Shown here: piece by piece, positions 55,601 through 64,000 of the stretch
How positions within the stretch are numbered: the stretch's first letter is position 1
Layout: each line of letters opens with the position of its first letter
Assembly: GCA_948144175.1 (NCBI GenBank)
Contig: CANXME010002590.1
Span: 1,204,501 to 1,268,500, forward strand
Length of the DNA: 64,000 nt
Direction of reading: 5' to 3'
From: Closterium sp. NIES-65
Lineage: Eukaryota > Streptophyta > Zygnematophyceae > Desmidiales > Closteriaceae
Made by a program: the position numbers and the translations under genes
The notes under the pieces: model-generated
The model's input: only the letters and a program-made list of their open reading frames with translations
The model's database searches: none
Told to the model about the DNA's origin: nothing

Positions 55601-58600
55601 CCAACCCAGGTTCAAAGCAGCTCTGCCAGTTCAGGCAGGCACGGGTTCAGAGGGCAAAGCAAGAAGGATTCCGAAGAGGCGGAGGCGGCAGTGGCTACCA
55701 CTCTTGAAACTCTTATCTCGCTCTGCCTCCCACCCTTCCCAACCCCACCCGTGTTATTTCCCCCTCCAGGTTCAAAGCAGCTCTGCCAGTTCAGGCAGGC
55801 ACGGGTTCAGAGGGCGAAGCAAGAAGGATGCCAAAGAGGCAGAGACAGCAGAATTCAACTCTCTTCCCTGTCCCTCCCTCTTGCGCCTCCTGTCTGGTAT
55901 TCTCCTTCCCTCAGGTGCAGAGCAGCTCTGCCAGTTCAGGCAGGCACGGGTTCAGAGGGCGAAGCAAGAAGGATGCCAAAGAGGCAGAGGCGGCAGCTGC
56001 GGCTGCCATGGCTGCTGCAGCTGCAGCTCTGGCCGGGGCGACTGTGGAGGTCCGGCAGATCCGGAAGGACGGGAAAGTGCAGATCATGTGCACATCCATT
56101 GAATCTGGACGCCGCGAGCAGGTGTGTGGGAAGTAAACTGAGAATTGAGACGTCTGGAAACTGGATTCAGTGAATCTGGACGCCGCGAGCGGGATTTCGT
56201 ACGCCCTCTGGTCCCAACCCTGCAGTTCACAGGTCTTCTCATGGCTCTCACAAGGCGTTCCAACCTCTGGTGCTGTCTCTGCAGGTCATAGGGCTCTTCC
56301 CAGGCGCGCTGCTGGGAGTGGCCTATCGCATGCCCAAGAAGACATCTCTGCCAGGGGTCAGCCTGCCCTCTGCTGCGCTCTCCTCACGAGCTGGTGGGTT
56401 GGGGTCTGGGGCCTCTGGATTCCTGAGAAGCTAAGGGCAGGACTGGTGTGAAGAGCAGCAAGGATCCTCGTAGGGGGTCAGCCTGCCCTCTGCTGCCCTC
56501 TCCTCCCGAGCTGGTGGGTTGGGCCCGCTAGAACGCTAAAACGCCTGAGAATTCTAAAAAAACTCCTGTTGCGTGGAAACACACATGTCATGGCAGTTTG
56601 AGCATTATGAGGCCCTTTAGCTTGGTTATTTTGTTCTTCATGCTCCAAATTCCTATTTCCTCATCATCCTCTCGCCCATTCAGAATCAATGGCTGACTAC
56701 AGTGAGCACCCGCCAAACTTCCACCTTATAAGGTACTCCCTTTCCCTAACAATCAGTCAGCCCATCAGCCTTTCAAACCTTCTCTCTATCAGTGTCTCAC
56801 GTTCTCGTATTTCACCTTAACTTCCTCCCCATCCTTCTACCAACTGTCTGCTCCGGCTGCCCTCACCCTTTCTCCCACTTCCCACTCCCCGTCCCTGTCG
56901 CACCTCTTCCTTTCTTCAACCGCTCCCTTCCCATTCTCAGCTGGAAGACATTCAAGCCAATCAGCGGCATGCTCTCAAAACCGCACTGGACTGCATGGGA
57001 CCCTGTAGTGGAATATTGCACCTTTGCCTCCCTCTCGCCCTCAACCATCGTCTCCCTTCTCTCCCCTTCCAACTTCCCTTTCTCAGCTGGGAGACGTTCA
57101 AGCCAATCAGCGGGCTTCCAGAACTGCACTGGAGTGCATGGGACCCTGTAGTGGAATATCACACCTTTGCCTCCCTCTTTCCCTCTCGCCCTCAACCATC
57201 GTCTCCCTTCTCTCCCCTTCTAACTTCCCCTTCTCAGCTGGGAGACGTTCAAGCCGGTCAGCGGCATGCTTCCAGAACCGCACTGGACCGCGTGGGACCC
57301 CATAGTAGAGTACTGCGCCTTTGCCTACGCCACGCACATCGTGGTCGCTACCCTCCGCCCGCAATTCCGCTGCCTGGGTCACGTGGCCGTGCGGGGGGCA
57401 ACGGGAGGAACCTGGCACCGGCGTCAGCTCTTTCTGGCTACCCCCACCTCTGTCGAGTGAGTGGTTTAAGGGGTTTGGAGGGGTCCTGAGGGGTTTTTGT
57501 GGAGTGCATCAGTTTGCTGTGCGCTGCGCCCGCAGTTCCGCTGCCTGGGGCACGTGGCAGGCAGAGGGGCGACAGGAGGCACATGGCACCACCGCCAACT
57601 CTTCCTGGCTACGCCCACCTCAGTCGAGTGGGTTTTCTGGTTCCTTTTGGCTTAGTTCGTGGATTCAGTGTTTCTGAGGGGTTATGAAGGGTTAAGGGGG
57701 TTCGAATCGAAGGGCGTTATGGAATATGTTACGAGTGCAGTGCATGAGTGTGAGGAGGTCTGCTGTGCCTAGTGTTGTACTCGTTCTCCATACAACGCTA
57801 TATTGGTGCGACTCTTGAGAATCCTCAAAAGCCGCACCAACGCCACGCAGATTGTGGTGGCCACGATGCCTCCGCAGTTCCGTTGCTTGGCCCACCTGGC
57901 GGTCAGGGGCGCCATGGGGGGGCATGTGTTACCGTCCATGCTACCCTCTCCATTCTTCTCCTCTCTCCCTTCTGCCCCCTCTCCATCCAGGTGTGTGTTT
58001 GTGGATGCGGGTGTGAGTGCGATCGACCTGGAAACAAGGAGGCGCAAGGAGGAGAGGAAGAGGAGGGAGGAGGAGGCTAAAGTGGTGGCAGAGAAGGGTG
58101 AGCTGGCTCTGCTGGCCATGGCGCCTCCCAAGACAGAGGAGGCACCGGAGAGGGTTCAGCTGCGGCCTCCCATGCTGCAGGTGAGTGCGGTGAACTGTGG
58201 TGCAGTGCGGTGGAGCATGTTACAGTAGGGTGTGCCCGCTTGTGAGCCTGAGAAGGGCGAGCTGGCTCTGCTGGCCATGGCGCCTCCCAAGACGGAGGAG
58301 GCGCCTGAACGGGTGCAGCTGCGGCCGCCCATGCTACAGGTGAGTGGTGGTGCACTGCGGTGCAATCCAGTGCAGCATGTTACAGTAGGTTGCTTCTTCT
58401 CCTGTGAGCCTGGGAAGGGTGAGCTGGCACTGCTGGCCATGGCGCCTCCCAGGACAGATGAGGCACCGGAGAGGGTTCAGCTGCGGCCTCCCATGCTGCA
58501 AGTGAGTCGGTGCAGTGCAGTGCAGCGTGTTACAGTAGGGTGTCTTTGTTCACCTGTGAGCCAGGAAAGGGCGAGCTGGCTCTGCTGGCCATGATGGAAC

Positions 58601-61600
58601 CACCCACGACGGAGGAGGAGGAGGCACCTGAGAGAATGCAGCTGTGACCGCCCATGCTGCAGGTGAGTGTGGTGCGGTGCGGTGTAGCGTGTTACAGCAG
58701 GATGCCGGTTATCTTGTGAGCCTGTGAAGGGCGAGCTGGGTGTGTAGGTGAGTGAATGGACTAAGCTCACTCGCTCCCTGTTCCTTCTCCCTCCCTTCTT
58801 CCCCCTCCCCACCAGGTGGTCCGCCTCGCCTCCTTCTCCTCGCCCCCAGCAGTCCCTCCAATCTCAGCCATGGCTCGGGCCTGCAGCCTATCAGCCGACG
58901 CCACGTCAGCGCCGCCCGGCACGTCATCAGGCCCGGGGCTGCTGGACGGCCCCGAGGTGAAGCCGCCCGAAGTGGTGGTGGGCGGCGGGGGCGTGCCGGT
59001 GGCAGCCGGGCGGCTGCCGATGGAGCAGCGGCGGCCGGTGGGGCAGGTGTATGTGGTGGGGGTGCGAGACGGCGTCCTGTGGCTCGTGGACCGGTGAGTA
59101 AAGTTGCTGTGGTGGTCTCTGAGTAGAAAGGCCCATAGTCCTCTCTTTAGTGTCTCCCCTTCCCCCTCTTCCCTCGTTGATCTTAACGCGCCTTCCATCC
59201 TGACCCCTTCAACCCTCACCGCCCACGCCACCCTTACCCTACACTGTGTCATTGCTCTCACCCCCCTCACCTCCCTCACCCACCCCTCTCACCAGGTACA
59301 TGACAGCGCATGCCATCTCCCTCTCCCACCCCGGAGTGCGCTGCCGATGCCTCGCTGCTCATGGCGACCCCGTTGGTGCTGTCAAATGGTGCGTGCCTCC
59401 TCTCTACCCCTCCATCTCTTCTTCCCTCTCCACCTCTCTTTATCCATCTCTACCTCTCTACTCATGTCAAGCGCATTGCCGCCATTAACTGGTCTGCGCC
59501 TTTTTTTTGTCTTCCTCTCAATTCCCTCACTTACTGCTCATGTTGATCCTCCCCACCACCTCACTATGATCCTCACTTACTACTCATTCCTTGCGCTCCT
59601 TGCTCTCTCTCCGCGTTCTCTCCTTCTTGCCACCCCCTCACCTATCCTATCCTCTCATGGCCCCCTCACCCATTTGAAGCCTCATGCCCCTTCTCTCCCT
59701 ATTGTCTCCGTAATTCTCCCAATCCCTCACAACCCCTCGCCACCTCCCGTAACCACTCGCCACCAGGGCGTCCCGCCTGGGCCGAGAGCACCATGACGAC
59801 CTGGCGCAGTTCATGGTGGGCATGGGGTACGCGAGAGAGGCGCTGCACCTGCCTGGCTTGTCCAAGAGGTATGGTAATGACTGCTACAGTATGGTACATG
59901 CAGGCATGTATACAGGGTGTTCACTCACGCAGTTCATGATGGGCATGGGGTATGCGAGAGGGGCGCTGCACCTGCCAGGGCTGTCCAAGAGGTATGGTAT
60001 TGACTACAGTATGGTACATGCATGTATGTATGCAGGGGGCTGGCTCACACAGTTCATGGTGGGCATGGGGTACGCGAGAGTGGCACTGCACCTGCCCGGT
60101 CTGTCCAAGAGGTGGGTGGGCAAGCGTGTTTGTGAAGGGGCGATGAAGTAGAGCGTAGGAAGGGCCGCAGGGTAGTTCTTTCACACTTAAATCATGGAGG
60201 GCAGGGCGTGGTTCCATGGGGTATGCCAGGGACGCGCTGCACCTGCCTGGATTGTCCAAGAGATGGGTGGAGTGAAATGGATTGGAGTTACGGCAGTATA
60301 GTGTATGCAGGTAGGTAGGATGCGATGCTTCGTGCACAATTCATGGTGGCATGCTGATGATGCTGCTGCCGCCACCGACACCACCGCCACTGCTGCTGCT
60401 ACTGCTCCTATCCCCTCTCCCTCCCCCGTCCCCCCTCCCCCTCCCAAGCAGGTTTGAGTACGAGCTGGCACTGTCATGTCGCGAGTTAAACCGCGCTCTG
60501 CACTGCCCGCCCTGTGTACCCCTCGGGGCTCCCTGGCCGGTGCTGATGCTGCTACTGCTTCTTTCCCCCTCCCTCCCCATCAGATTCGAATACGAGCTGG
60601 CACTGTCATGTGGCGAGTTGAGTTGGACCACGCGCTGCACTGCCCACCCCATGTCCCCCTCGGGGCTCCCTGGCCCCTGCTCATGCTGCTACTGCTTCTT
60701 TCCCCCTCCCTCCCCATCAGATTCGAATACGAGCTGGCACTGTCATGTGGCGAGTTGAGTTGGACCACGCGCTGCACTGCCCACCCCATGTCCCCCTCGG
60801 GGCTCCCTGGCCCCTGCTCATGCTGCTACTGCTTCTTTCCCCCTCCCTCCCCATCAGATTCGAATACGAGCTGGCACTGTCATGTGGCGAGTTGAGTTGG
60901 ACCACGCGCTGCACTGCCCACCCCATGTCCCCCTCGGGGCTCCCTGGCCGCTGCTCATGCTGCTACTGCTTCTTTCCCCCTCCCTCCCCATCAGATTCGA
61001 ATACGAGCTGGCACTGTCATGTGGCGAGTTGAGTTGGACCACGCGCTGCACTGCCCACCCCATGTCCCCCTCGGGGCTCCCTGGCCCCTGCTCATGCTGC
61101 TACTGCTTCTTTCCCCCTCCCTCCCCATCAGATTCGAATACGAGCTGGCACTGTCATGTGGCGAGTGAGACCGCGCTCTGCACTGCCTCATGGCGCTCTC
61201 CCGCCCCATGTCTGCCTCGGGGGCACAAATGCCGATGCCGATGCTGCTGCTGCTGCCGCCGCTGCCCTTGCTGCCGCTGCCGTTGCTGCTGCTGCCAGTG
61301 CTGGTGCTACCGCTGCTGATGCCGGTGCTGATACTCCTAATGCTCCTCCCCCGTTCCCCCTCTCCTTGGCAGGTTCGAATGTGAGCTGGCTCTCTCCTGT
61401 GGCGAGTTGGATCGCGCTCTGCATTGCCTCATGGCGCTCTCCCGCCCCATGTCCTCCTCGGGGGCGGCCGTGGCTGATGCCGATGCGGCCATGGACAGCC
61501 AGATGGACTCCACTGGGATCCTTGCTATGGCGGCATCACAAGCCAAGTGAGTGATGAGCAGTGGTGTGCGGTGTGGGACTGAGGAAGCTTCATTCGTACC

Positions 61601-64000
61601 GTGATGAGCACTGGTAGGGAGTGTGGGACCTTCAATGCTGGTGCAGCCATGGACAGCCAGATGGACTCCACTGGCATCCTCGCCATGGCTGCAAGTCAGG
61701 CCAAGTGAGTGATGAGCGGTGGTGTGCGGTACAATAAGGTTCCTGCACCATGCTGGTGCAGCGATGGCAGCCAGATGGACTCCACGGGGATCCTCGCAAT
61801 GGCAGCAAGTCAAGCCAAGTGAGTGCTGGTATGATTGCTGCCTGCTGTTGGGCTGGTGAGGGTGTGATTCATTCGGCACAGGGGAGCTGCGAGCCACCGT
61901 GGCCACTGCCAATGCAGCCATGGACAACCAGATGGACTCCACTGGCATCCTTGCCATGGTGGCCTCGCAGGCCAAGTGAGTGCTGGTTTTTGAGAGCTTC
62001 ATACCCTTGCTGGCTGGGTGAGTGAGTGTTGAGCACTGATGGGGGGTGCGATGTGGGACCCTCGATGTCGATGCAGCCATGGACAGCCAGACGGACTCCA
62101 CTGGTGTCATCGCCATGGCGGCAAGTCAAGCCAAGTGAGTGCGGGGGTGAGAGAGAGAGCGCTGCTGGGGGTTGTCCGAGGCAGAGGCAGTGTTACATAG
62201 AGCATCAAGGTAGGGGGCACCCTTGGCAAATGTCGATGCAGCCATGGACAGTCGGATGGACTCTCCACTGGTATCCTCGCCATGGCTGACCCCTCCTCTC
62301 ATTCCCGCAAGTCCTAGCTCTCAGATCCCAACTTCTCAATCACCCCTATCCCCACAACCAGCATGATGGAGGCAGCGGTCGGGGTGGCGCGCTGTGCCTC
62401 GACCTGGTCGACGCGGCGGACGCCACGGGGCAGGGCAGGCTGACCCCCTCCTCTCATTCCCCCTTTCCATTTCCCAAACTGAATACTCTACCCCCTTACA
62501 CTTCTCATCTCTTCTTGAGCAGCATGATGGAGGCAGCAGTGGGGGTGGCTCACTAAGCCTCAGAGTTCCACATGGCACCCAGCTGGCTCCTCTTAATAAC
62601 AACTCTTCAGCCCCTCTCCACCCCTTCCAACTTCCCCAGCATGATGGAGGCGGCAGTGGGCGTGGCGCGCTACGCCTCTGAATTCCTCGACCTTGTTGAC
62701 GCAGCGGACGCCACGGGGCAGGCTGACGTGGCGGTGCGAGCGCTGCGCCAGCTGGCGGGGGCGAGTCTGCTGGAGGGTGCTCTGCTGCCAGCCGTGCAGC
62801 GGAGGGTGTCTCTGCGACTGGCCCTGCATGGGGAGGGCACGAGACTGCAGGTGAGCAGCACACCTGCCTGCTATAGATATGTATGCATCTTAGAAGGCGC
62901 TCTGCCAGATGGGGGAGGCAACTCTGCTGGAGGGCGCGCTGCTGCCAGCTGTGCAGCGGAGGGTTTCCTTGAGGCTTGCCGTGCACGGAGGGACGAGGCT
63001 GCAGGTGCAGGTGAGGCACTCCCACACACAAGGTGGCTTCTCAAGGCGCTGCTGTAGATCCGTGTGCATCTCACAGGGCGACAGGGCAGCTGCCAGGGGC
63101 GAGTCTGCTGGAGATCCTTTTAAATGCCAGATATGTCTGCCTGATGCTCTAGATTCTCACATCACTCTCTCCTCTTCACTCACCCGCCACCCGATTGCAG
63201 ATGCAAATCCAGTCACTCGTGCGAGGAGGGTGTGGGAGGGAGGCAGCGTGTGCGGCAGCGCTGCTAGGGGATGCGAATATGCTGGAGAAGGCATGGGCTG
63301 ACACGGGCATGGTGCCTGAAGCTGCCCTGCACGCCCTGGTGAGTGGCAGCAATTCTGTCACACAAATACTGTCACACGAATATTGTCACACGAATACTGT
63401 CACACGAATAGAGGCCCGCATGATGCATAATGCATTGGAGAAGGCATGGGCTGACGTGGTCTGACGTGGGCTGTTGTGGCATGGTGCCTGACTGAAGCTG
63501 CCCTGCACGCCCTGGTAGAGTCACATGGTCACATGGATAGTATAACATAGATAGAATCACACGGATAATATCACATAAATAGAGTCACACGAAGATAACA
63601 ATAGCCACATGACGAGTCACACACAAGTCTGCATGGCCGTTACATAACAATAATCTATCTCTTCCCTTCTCCCGCAACCCCCAGTCCCACGGCCGCCCCG
63701 CCCTGGCAGCTCTCTTCAAGCAATGGAACCGATGGCTGCAGAAGGAGGAGGTGCAACTGAAGCACCACCTAACTCACTCTCAAGGCCTCTCCTCCTCTCC
63801 CACCTCCCATTCTCCACCCCTTCACCCCCAGTCCCACGGCCGGCCCACTCTGGCAAATCTCCTGAAGCGATGGAACCGGTGGCTGCAGAAGGAGGAGGTG
63901 CAGCTGCTCTTGTCACGTACGCTCTCTCCTCAATTCCCCTTTCTCTCTTTCTCTTGTCTCCCCGTCCTCAACCCTCCAGTCTCACGGCCGGCCCACGCTC
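43643..64000 (+). CDS. TWD40-2: TWD40-2 (TPLATE/TSET complex subunit), 25 exons found, 3' end outside window
   Basis: Exons: 43643-43780, 44090-44174, 44429-44480, 45184-45438, 45823-45925, 46301-46375, 47501-47722, 48591-48709, 49257-49350, 51947-52090, 53299-53475, 54068-54144, 55077-55227, 55915-56121, 56285-56393, 56684-56732, 57238-57456, 57991-58180, 58816-59093, 59296-59388, 59767-59868, 61373-61546, 62640-62850, 63201-63338, 63684 onward. Every junction is GT-AG and in phase (1154 codons to 63338). The protein begins [20 protein letters not shown]. It has [35 protein letters not shown], the WD repeats around exons 5-8, [55 protein letters not shown] and [20 protein letters not shown]. 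These match, in order, plant TWD40-2 (Arabidopsis At5g24710). Known role: two N-terminal beta-propellers and an alpha-solenoid in the plasma-membrane TPLATE complex of clathrin-mediated endocytosis. The model is from recall and by eye. Exon choice among duplicates was made by phase and intact splice sites. Confidence 0.93.
43876..44089 (+). repeat. Intron 1 degenerate CTGTCAGGTGACAG / GCTGGCAGGTGC repeats
   Basis: Several short units of the type TGGCAGGTGC and TGACAGCACTGATGA occur in the last part of intron 1, the final one running into the true acceptor CCCGGCAG|GTGCTATAC. The repeat unit therefore resembles the acceptor-exon edge. Confidence 0.55.
44861..45117 (+). repeat. Two extra copies of exon 4 start in intron 3
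   Basis: AGTGAAGGACGT-AAGT-TATGACGACGA occurs at 44861, 45042 and 45184. Only the third continues into the rest of exon 4. All three have a CAG acceptor. The second lacks the DVRFW codons. Splicing to either of the first two would give truncated or frameshifted product. Confidence 0.9.
45942..46028 (+). repeat. 11-bp minisatellite from the exon 5 donor site
   Basis: About 8 copies of CTGGCAGGTGG. The exon 5 end plus donor is CTGGCAG|GTGAG, so each repeat re-creates a CAG|GTG donor-like site. The region stays open in the exon 5 frame to about 46045. Confidence 0.92.
46466..46522 (+). repeat. Copy of exon 6 3' part with donor
   Basis: AAGGGCGCAGTGCACTGCCT through GGGAG|GTGAG is repeated from 46330-46380 with few changes. 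It has no acceptor. Confidence 0.9.
46664..47440 (+). repeat. Five degenerate copies of exon 7 upstream of the intact exon
   Basis: Copies of the WD-repeat segment with CTGGTCATGTGGGG lie at about 46664, 46857, 47027, 47241 and 47374, before the intact exon 7 at 47501. Several have their own CAG acceptors and pyrimidine tracts. Most are truncated or frameshifted. A 3' copy (47796-47945) follows the intact exon. Confidence 0.88.
47796..47945 (+). repeat. Copy of exon 7 3' half with donor
   Basis: GCGCCCAAGATCACTCTCCC to ACCATGTTCCGG|GTGCG is almost identical to 47581-47727. It has no acceptor. A GTGCGGT-type short repeat separates the two. Confidence 0.92.
48298..48500 (+). repeat. Two partial copies of exon 8 start in intron 7
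   Basis: CAG|GAGGTGCGGCGGAT-AAGCA at 48298 and CAG|GAGGTTTGCCAGATGAAGC at 48443 precede the intact exon at 48591. Each is followed by a copy of the intronic CTTGCCTTGCC-type tract. Confidence 0.9.
48867..49210 (+). repeat. Three copies of exon 9 in intron 8, one more after exon 9
   Basis: The GCA-GGNGGCAGCAGNCC-ATCT segment occurs at 48875, 49014 and 49146, before the intact exon 9 at 49257. The exon 9 end with donor (TTGGCAGCAGGCAAGAA, then GTGAG) is repeated at 49461-49484. Confidence 0.88.
49497..49558 (+). repeat. GACA/GGCA tetranucleotide microsatellite
   Basis: GACAGACAGACAGACAGG then GGCAGGCAGGCAGG, directly after a duplicated exon 9 donor. Confidence 0.93.
49740..51900 (+). repeat. 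Truncated exon 10 copy expanded into about 138 units of a 15-bp repeat
   Basis: Acceptor GCATCAG|ATCTGCTGCATGATG at 49740 matches exon 10. The array (about 49756-51828) then repeats CACAGCCTGCAGCCA (His-Ser-Leu-Gln-Pro), which is the exon's own HSLQP coding segment. It then continues into the exon's [10 protein letters not shown] codons, but the copy ends without a donor. The first 90 or so units are CCA/CCG variants and the last 47 (from about 51106) are TCT variants. A 4-bp irregularity near 50419 shifts the frame. Confidence 0.93.
52184..52627 (+). repeat. Three partial copies of exon 10 3' part with donor
   Basis: GGTGATGCTCATCTGCTTCG-type segments ending in GCAGCACCAG|GTGAG or GTGGG lie at 52192-52290, 52366-52461 and 52537-52627. 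They are separated by GAGTGAGTGAGT tracts. None has a clear acceptor. Confidence 0.9.
52640..52790 (+). repeat. 51-bp tandem repeat, three units
   Basis: CACACCTTGTATTGTATGGT plus ATGCACATGGTGACTACGGG and similar, three times in intron 10. Confidence 0.9.
53026..53210 (+). repeat. Two copies of exon 11 start before the intact exon
   Basis: CAG|GTGGCGTTC at 53026 and 53152 each extend about 55 bp (GGGGCTGAA-GCTGGCGTTCCAGCT) and lack a donor. The intact exon is at 53299. Confidence 0.9.
53513..53900 (+). repeat. Three copies of exon 11 end with donor
   Basis: GGCAGTCAGAGGCCCGTCA and GAAGC-GCCGTGCCTGA-GTGAG occur at about 53526-53600, 53680-53752 and 53830-53900, after the intact exon end at 53475. 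Confidence 0.9.
54136..54220 (+). repeat. 17-bp minisatellite from the exon 12 donor site
   Basis: Five copies of GTCCGGCAAGTAAGTAG, the first of which is the exon 12 end and donor (GGCAA|GTAAGT at 54144/54145). Four of five keep CAAGTAAGT and one has CTAGTAAGT. Confidence 0.95.
54385..54489 (+). repeat. 21-bp minisatellite in intron 12
   Basis: Five copies of CTTCACGCCTTACCCTTGGC plus C. The preceding bases (GGCAGTGCTGCAGTGCAGCC) partly resemble exon 13. Confidence 0.92.
54525..54852. repeat. Inverted repeat (fold-back element) in intron 12
   Basis: Left arm 54525-54653 and right arm about 54724-54852 are imperfect reverse complements. For example CACTGAGCAGTT and CCTCCAGCTTA in the right arm match AACTGCTCAGTG and TAAGCTGGAGG in the left. 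The loop is about 70 bp. It looks like a MITE or fold-back insertion. Confidence 0.75.
54923..55010 (+). repeat. First copy of exon 13, donor-less
   Basis: CAG|GTACCTGGCAGTGCTGTGG through GTGGTGGACTCGGGCACGGG matches exon 13 at 55077-55165 but breaks off without a donor. The second copy carries the full exon. Confidence 0.92.
55349..55850 (+). repeat. Three partial copies of exon 14 start
   Basis: CAG|GTGCAGAGCAACCTTACCA at 55349, CAG|GTTCAAAGCAGCTCTGCCA at 55610 and 55770, and intact exon 14 at 55915. Each holds the GTTCAGGCAGGCAC-x-GGTTCAGAGGG block. Confidence 0.9.
55496..55515. repeat. Palindrome identical to 42043-42062
   Basis: CTTTTGAGACGTCTCAAAAG in intron 13. A half copy (CTTTTGAGACGTCCTGATGG) lies 20 bp upstream at 55476. 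Confidence 0.85.
56476..56525 (+). repeat. Copy of exon 15 end with donor
   Basis: GGGGTCAGCCTGCCCTCTGC to GAGCTG|GTGGGTTGGG is repeated from 56354-56405. Confidence 0.92.
56941..57165 (+). repeat. Two copies of exon 17 start
   Basis: CAG|CTGGAAGACATTCAAGCCAA at 56941 and CAG|CTGGGAGACGTTCAAGCCAA at 57088, each with the CCGCACTGGACTGCATGGGA-like segment and a following CCTCTCGCCCTCAACCATCG tract. Intact exon 17 starts at 57238 after a third copy of that tract. The unit period is about 147-150 bp. Confidence 0.93.
57533..57930 (+). repeat. Two copies of exon 17 3' part
   Basis: CGCAGTTCCGCTGCCTGGG-CACGTGGC at 57533-57632 runs to the TCGAGTGG end. A shorter copy (CGCAGTTCCGTTGCTTGGCC) lies at 57872-57930. 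Confidence 0.88.
58251..58665 (+). repeat. Three copies of exon 18 3' half with donor
   Basis: GAGCTGGCTCTGCTGGCCAT through ATGCTGCAG|GTGAGT lies at 58258-58345, 58418-58505 and 58570-58668, after the intact exon end at 58180. Short GTGCAGTGCGGTG tracts separate them. Confidence 0.93.
59931..60265 (+). repeat. Three copies of exon 21 3' half with donor-like end
   Basis: CAGTTCATG-TGGGCATGGGGTA to CTGTCCAAGAG|GTATGG or GTGGGT lies at 59931, 60051 and 60216 (the last shorter), after the intact exon end at 59868. Confidence 0.93.
60452..61180 (+). repeat. Tandem array of exon 22 start, 137-bp period
   Basis: A first copy (CAG|GTTTGAGTACGAGCTGGCA, 60452) is followed by five nearly identical units with acceptors CATCAG|ATTCGAATACGAGCTGGC at about 60582, 60719, 60856, 60993 and 61130. 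Intact exon 22 begins at 61373. Each unit carries a full pyrimidine tract and acceptor. Confidence 0.95.
61640..62295 (+). repeat. Five copies of exon 22 end
   Basis: GCCATGGACAGCCAGATGGA to AGCAAGTCA-GCCAA|GTGAGTG occurs at 61648-61710, 61763-61824, 61915-61982, 62076-62140 and 62241-62285 (the last without a donor), after the intact exon end at 61546. Confidence 0.95.
62363..62550 (+). repeat. Two copies of exon 23 start
   Basis: AGCATGATGGAGGCAGC at 62361 and 62521, each with GTGGCGCGCT- or GTGGCTCACT-like continuation. Intact exon 23 starts at 62640. The first copy also includes the GCGGACGCCACGGGGCAGG segment. Confidence 0.92.
62907..63015 (+). repeat. Copy of exon 23 3' half with donor-like end
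   Basis: GAGGGCGCGCTGCTGCCAGC to GCTGCAGGTGCAG|GTGAGG resembles 62773-62856. Confidence 0.9.
63357..63515 (+). repeat. CACACGAATA minisatellite and copies of exon 24 end
   Basis: Four copies of TGTCACACGAATAC-like sequence at 63356-63410. GGAGAAGGCATGGGCTGACG (63436) and TGAAGCTGCCCTGCACGCCC (63493) then repeat the end of exon 24. Confidence 0.85.
63684..64000 (+). repeat. Three successive copies of exon 25 start
   Basis: CAG|TCCCACGGCCG at 63684 and 63832 and CAG|TCTCACGGCCG at 63980. All are open in the phase required after exon 24. The first two continue as [20 protein letters not shown] and [20 protein letters not shown]. Which one is used cannot be settled because the window ends at 64000. 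Confidence 0.9.

Noticed and set aside
60341-61424. Several short repeated ORFs on both strands (69-145 codons)
   Set aside because: They recur every 137 bp and are readings of the duplicated exon 22 unit in wrong frames.

Overview
The window is nuclear DNA of a streptophyte (green plant or charophyte alga). It is GC-rich and has spliceosomal GT-AG introns, telomere-like TTTAGGG motifs inside retroelements, Ty1/copia and chromodomain Ty3/gypsy retrotransposons, and a gene matching plant TWD40-2, a TPLATE/TSET endocytic complex subunit. The long GC-rich introns packed with tandem repeats make me lean to a charophyte alga such as a zygnematophyte. That lineage call is an inference.

Bases 1-37,150 are a retrotransposon graveyard with resolvable nesting. 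A copia relic (A, + strand) ends with its 3' LTR inside a minus-strand gypsy relic (B). B is also split by a short LTR element with no coding capacity (N, TSD CTGGT) and by a 141-bp-LTR TRIM. A second minus-strand gypsy (C), another non-coding LTR element (G), an LTR fragment (I) and a deleted copia (D) follow. A large copia (E, 15933-29544, TSD CTCTT) interrupts a minus-strand ORF. E itself carries a complete gypsy (F, 19083-24949, TSD GCGTC) and a complete TRIM (27759-28105, TSD CGCGT). Next come a satellite split by a solo LTR (30403-31438, TSD GATAT), a third non-coding element (H, 34193-35929, TSD GTCAA) with its own nested TRIM (TSD CCCCA), and diverged GTCGAC-rich LTRs.

Bases 37,150-43,640 hold a Lys/His/Ala-rich ORF of unknown role and a three-exon minus-strand gene for a low-complexity protein of about 843 residues, also unidentified.

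Bases 43,643-64,000 are one plus-strand gene, TWD40-2. I could place 25 exons whose splice phases all agree, giving 1154 codons up to 63338 and continuing past the window. Almost every intron contains one to six extra, mostly truncated copies of the neighbouring exon, often with splice sites. Several minisatellites have grown out of exon edges, the largest being about 138 copies of a 15-bp unit that matches codons of exon 10.

The two most unusual signals are (1) the TRIM family, in which a tRNA-like pol III promoter (A and B boxes) straddles the LTR/primer-binding-site junction, and (2) the pervasive exon-edge duplication in the TWD40-2 gene.
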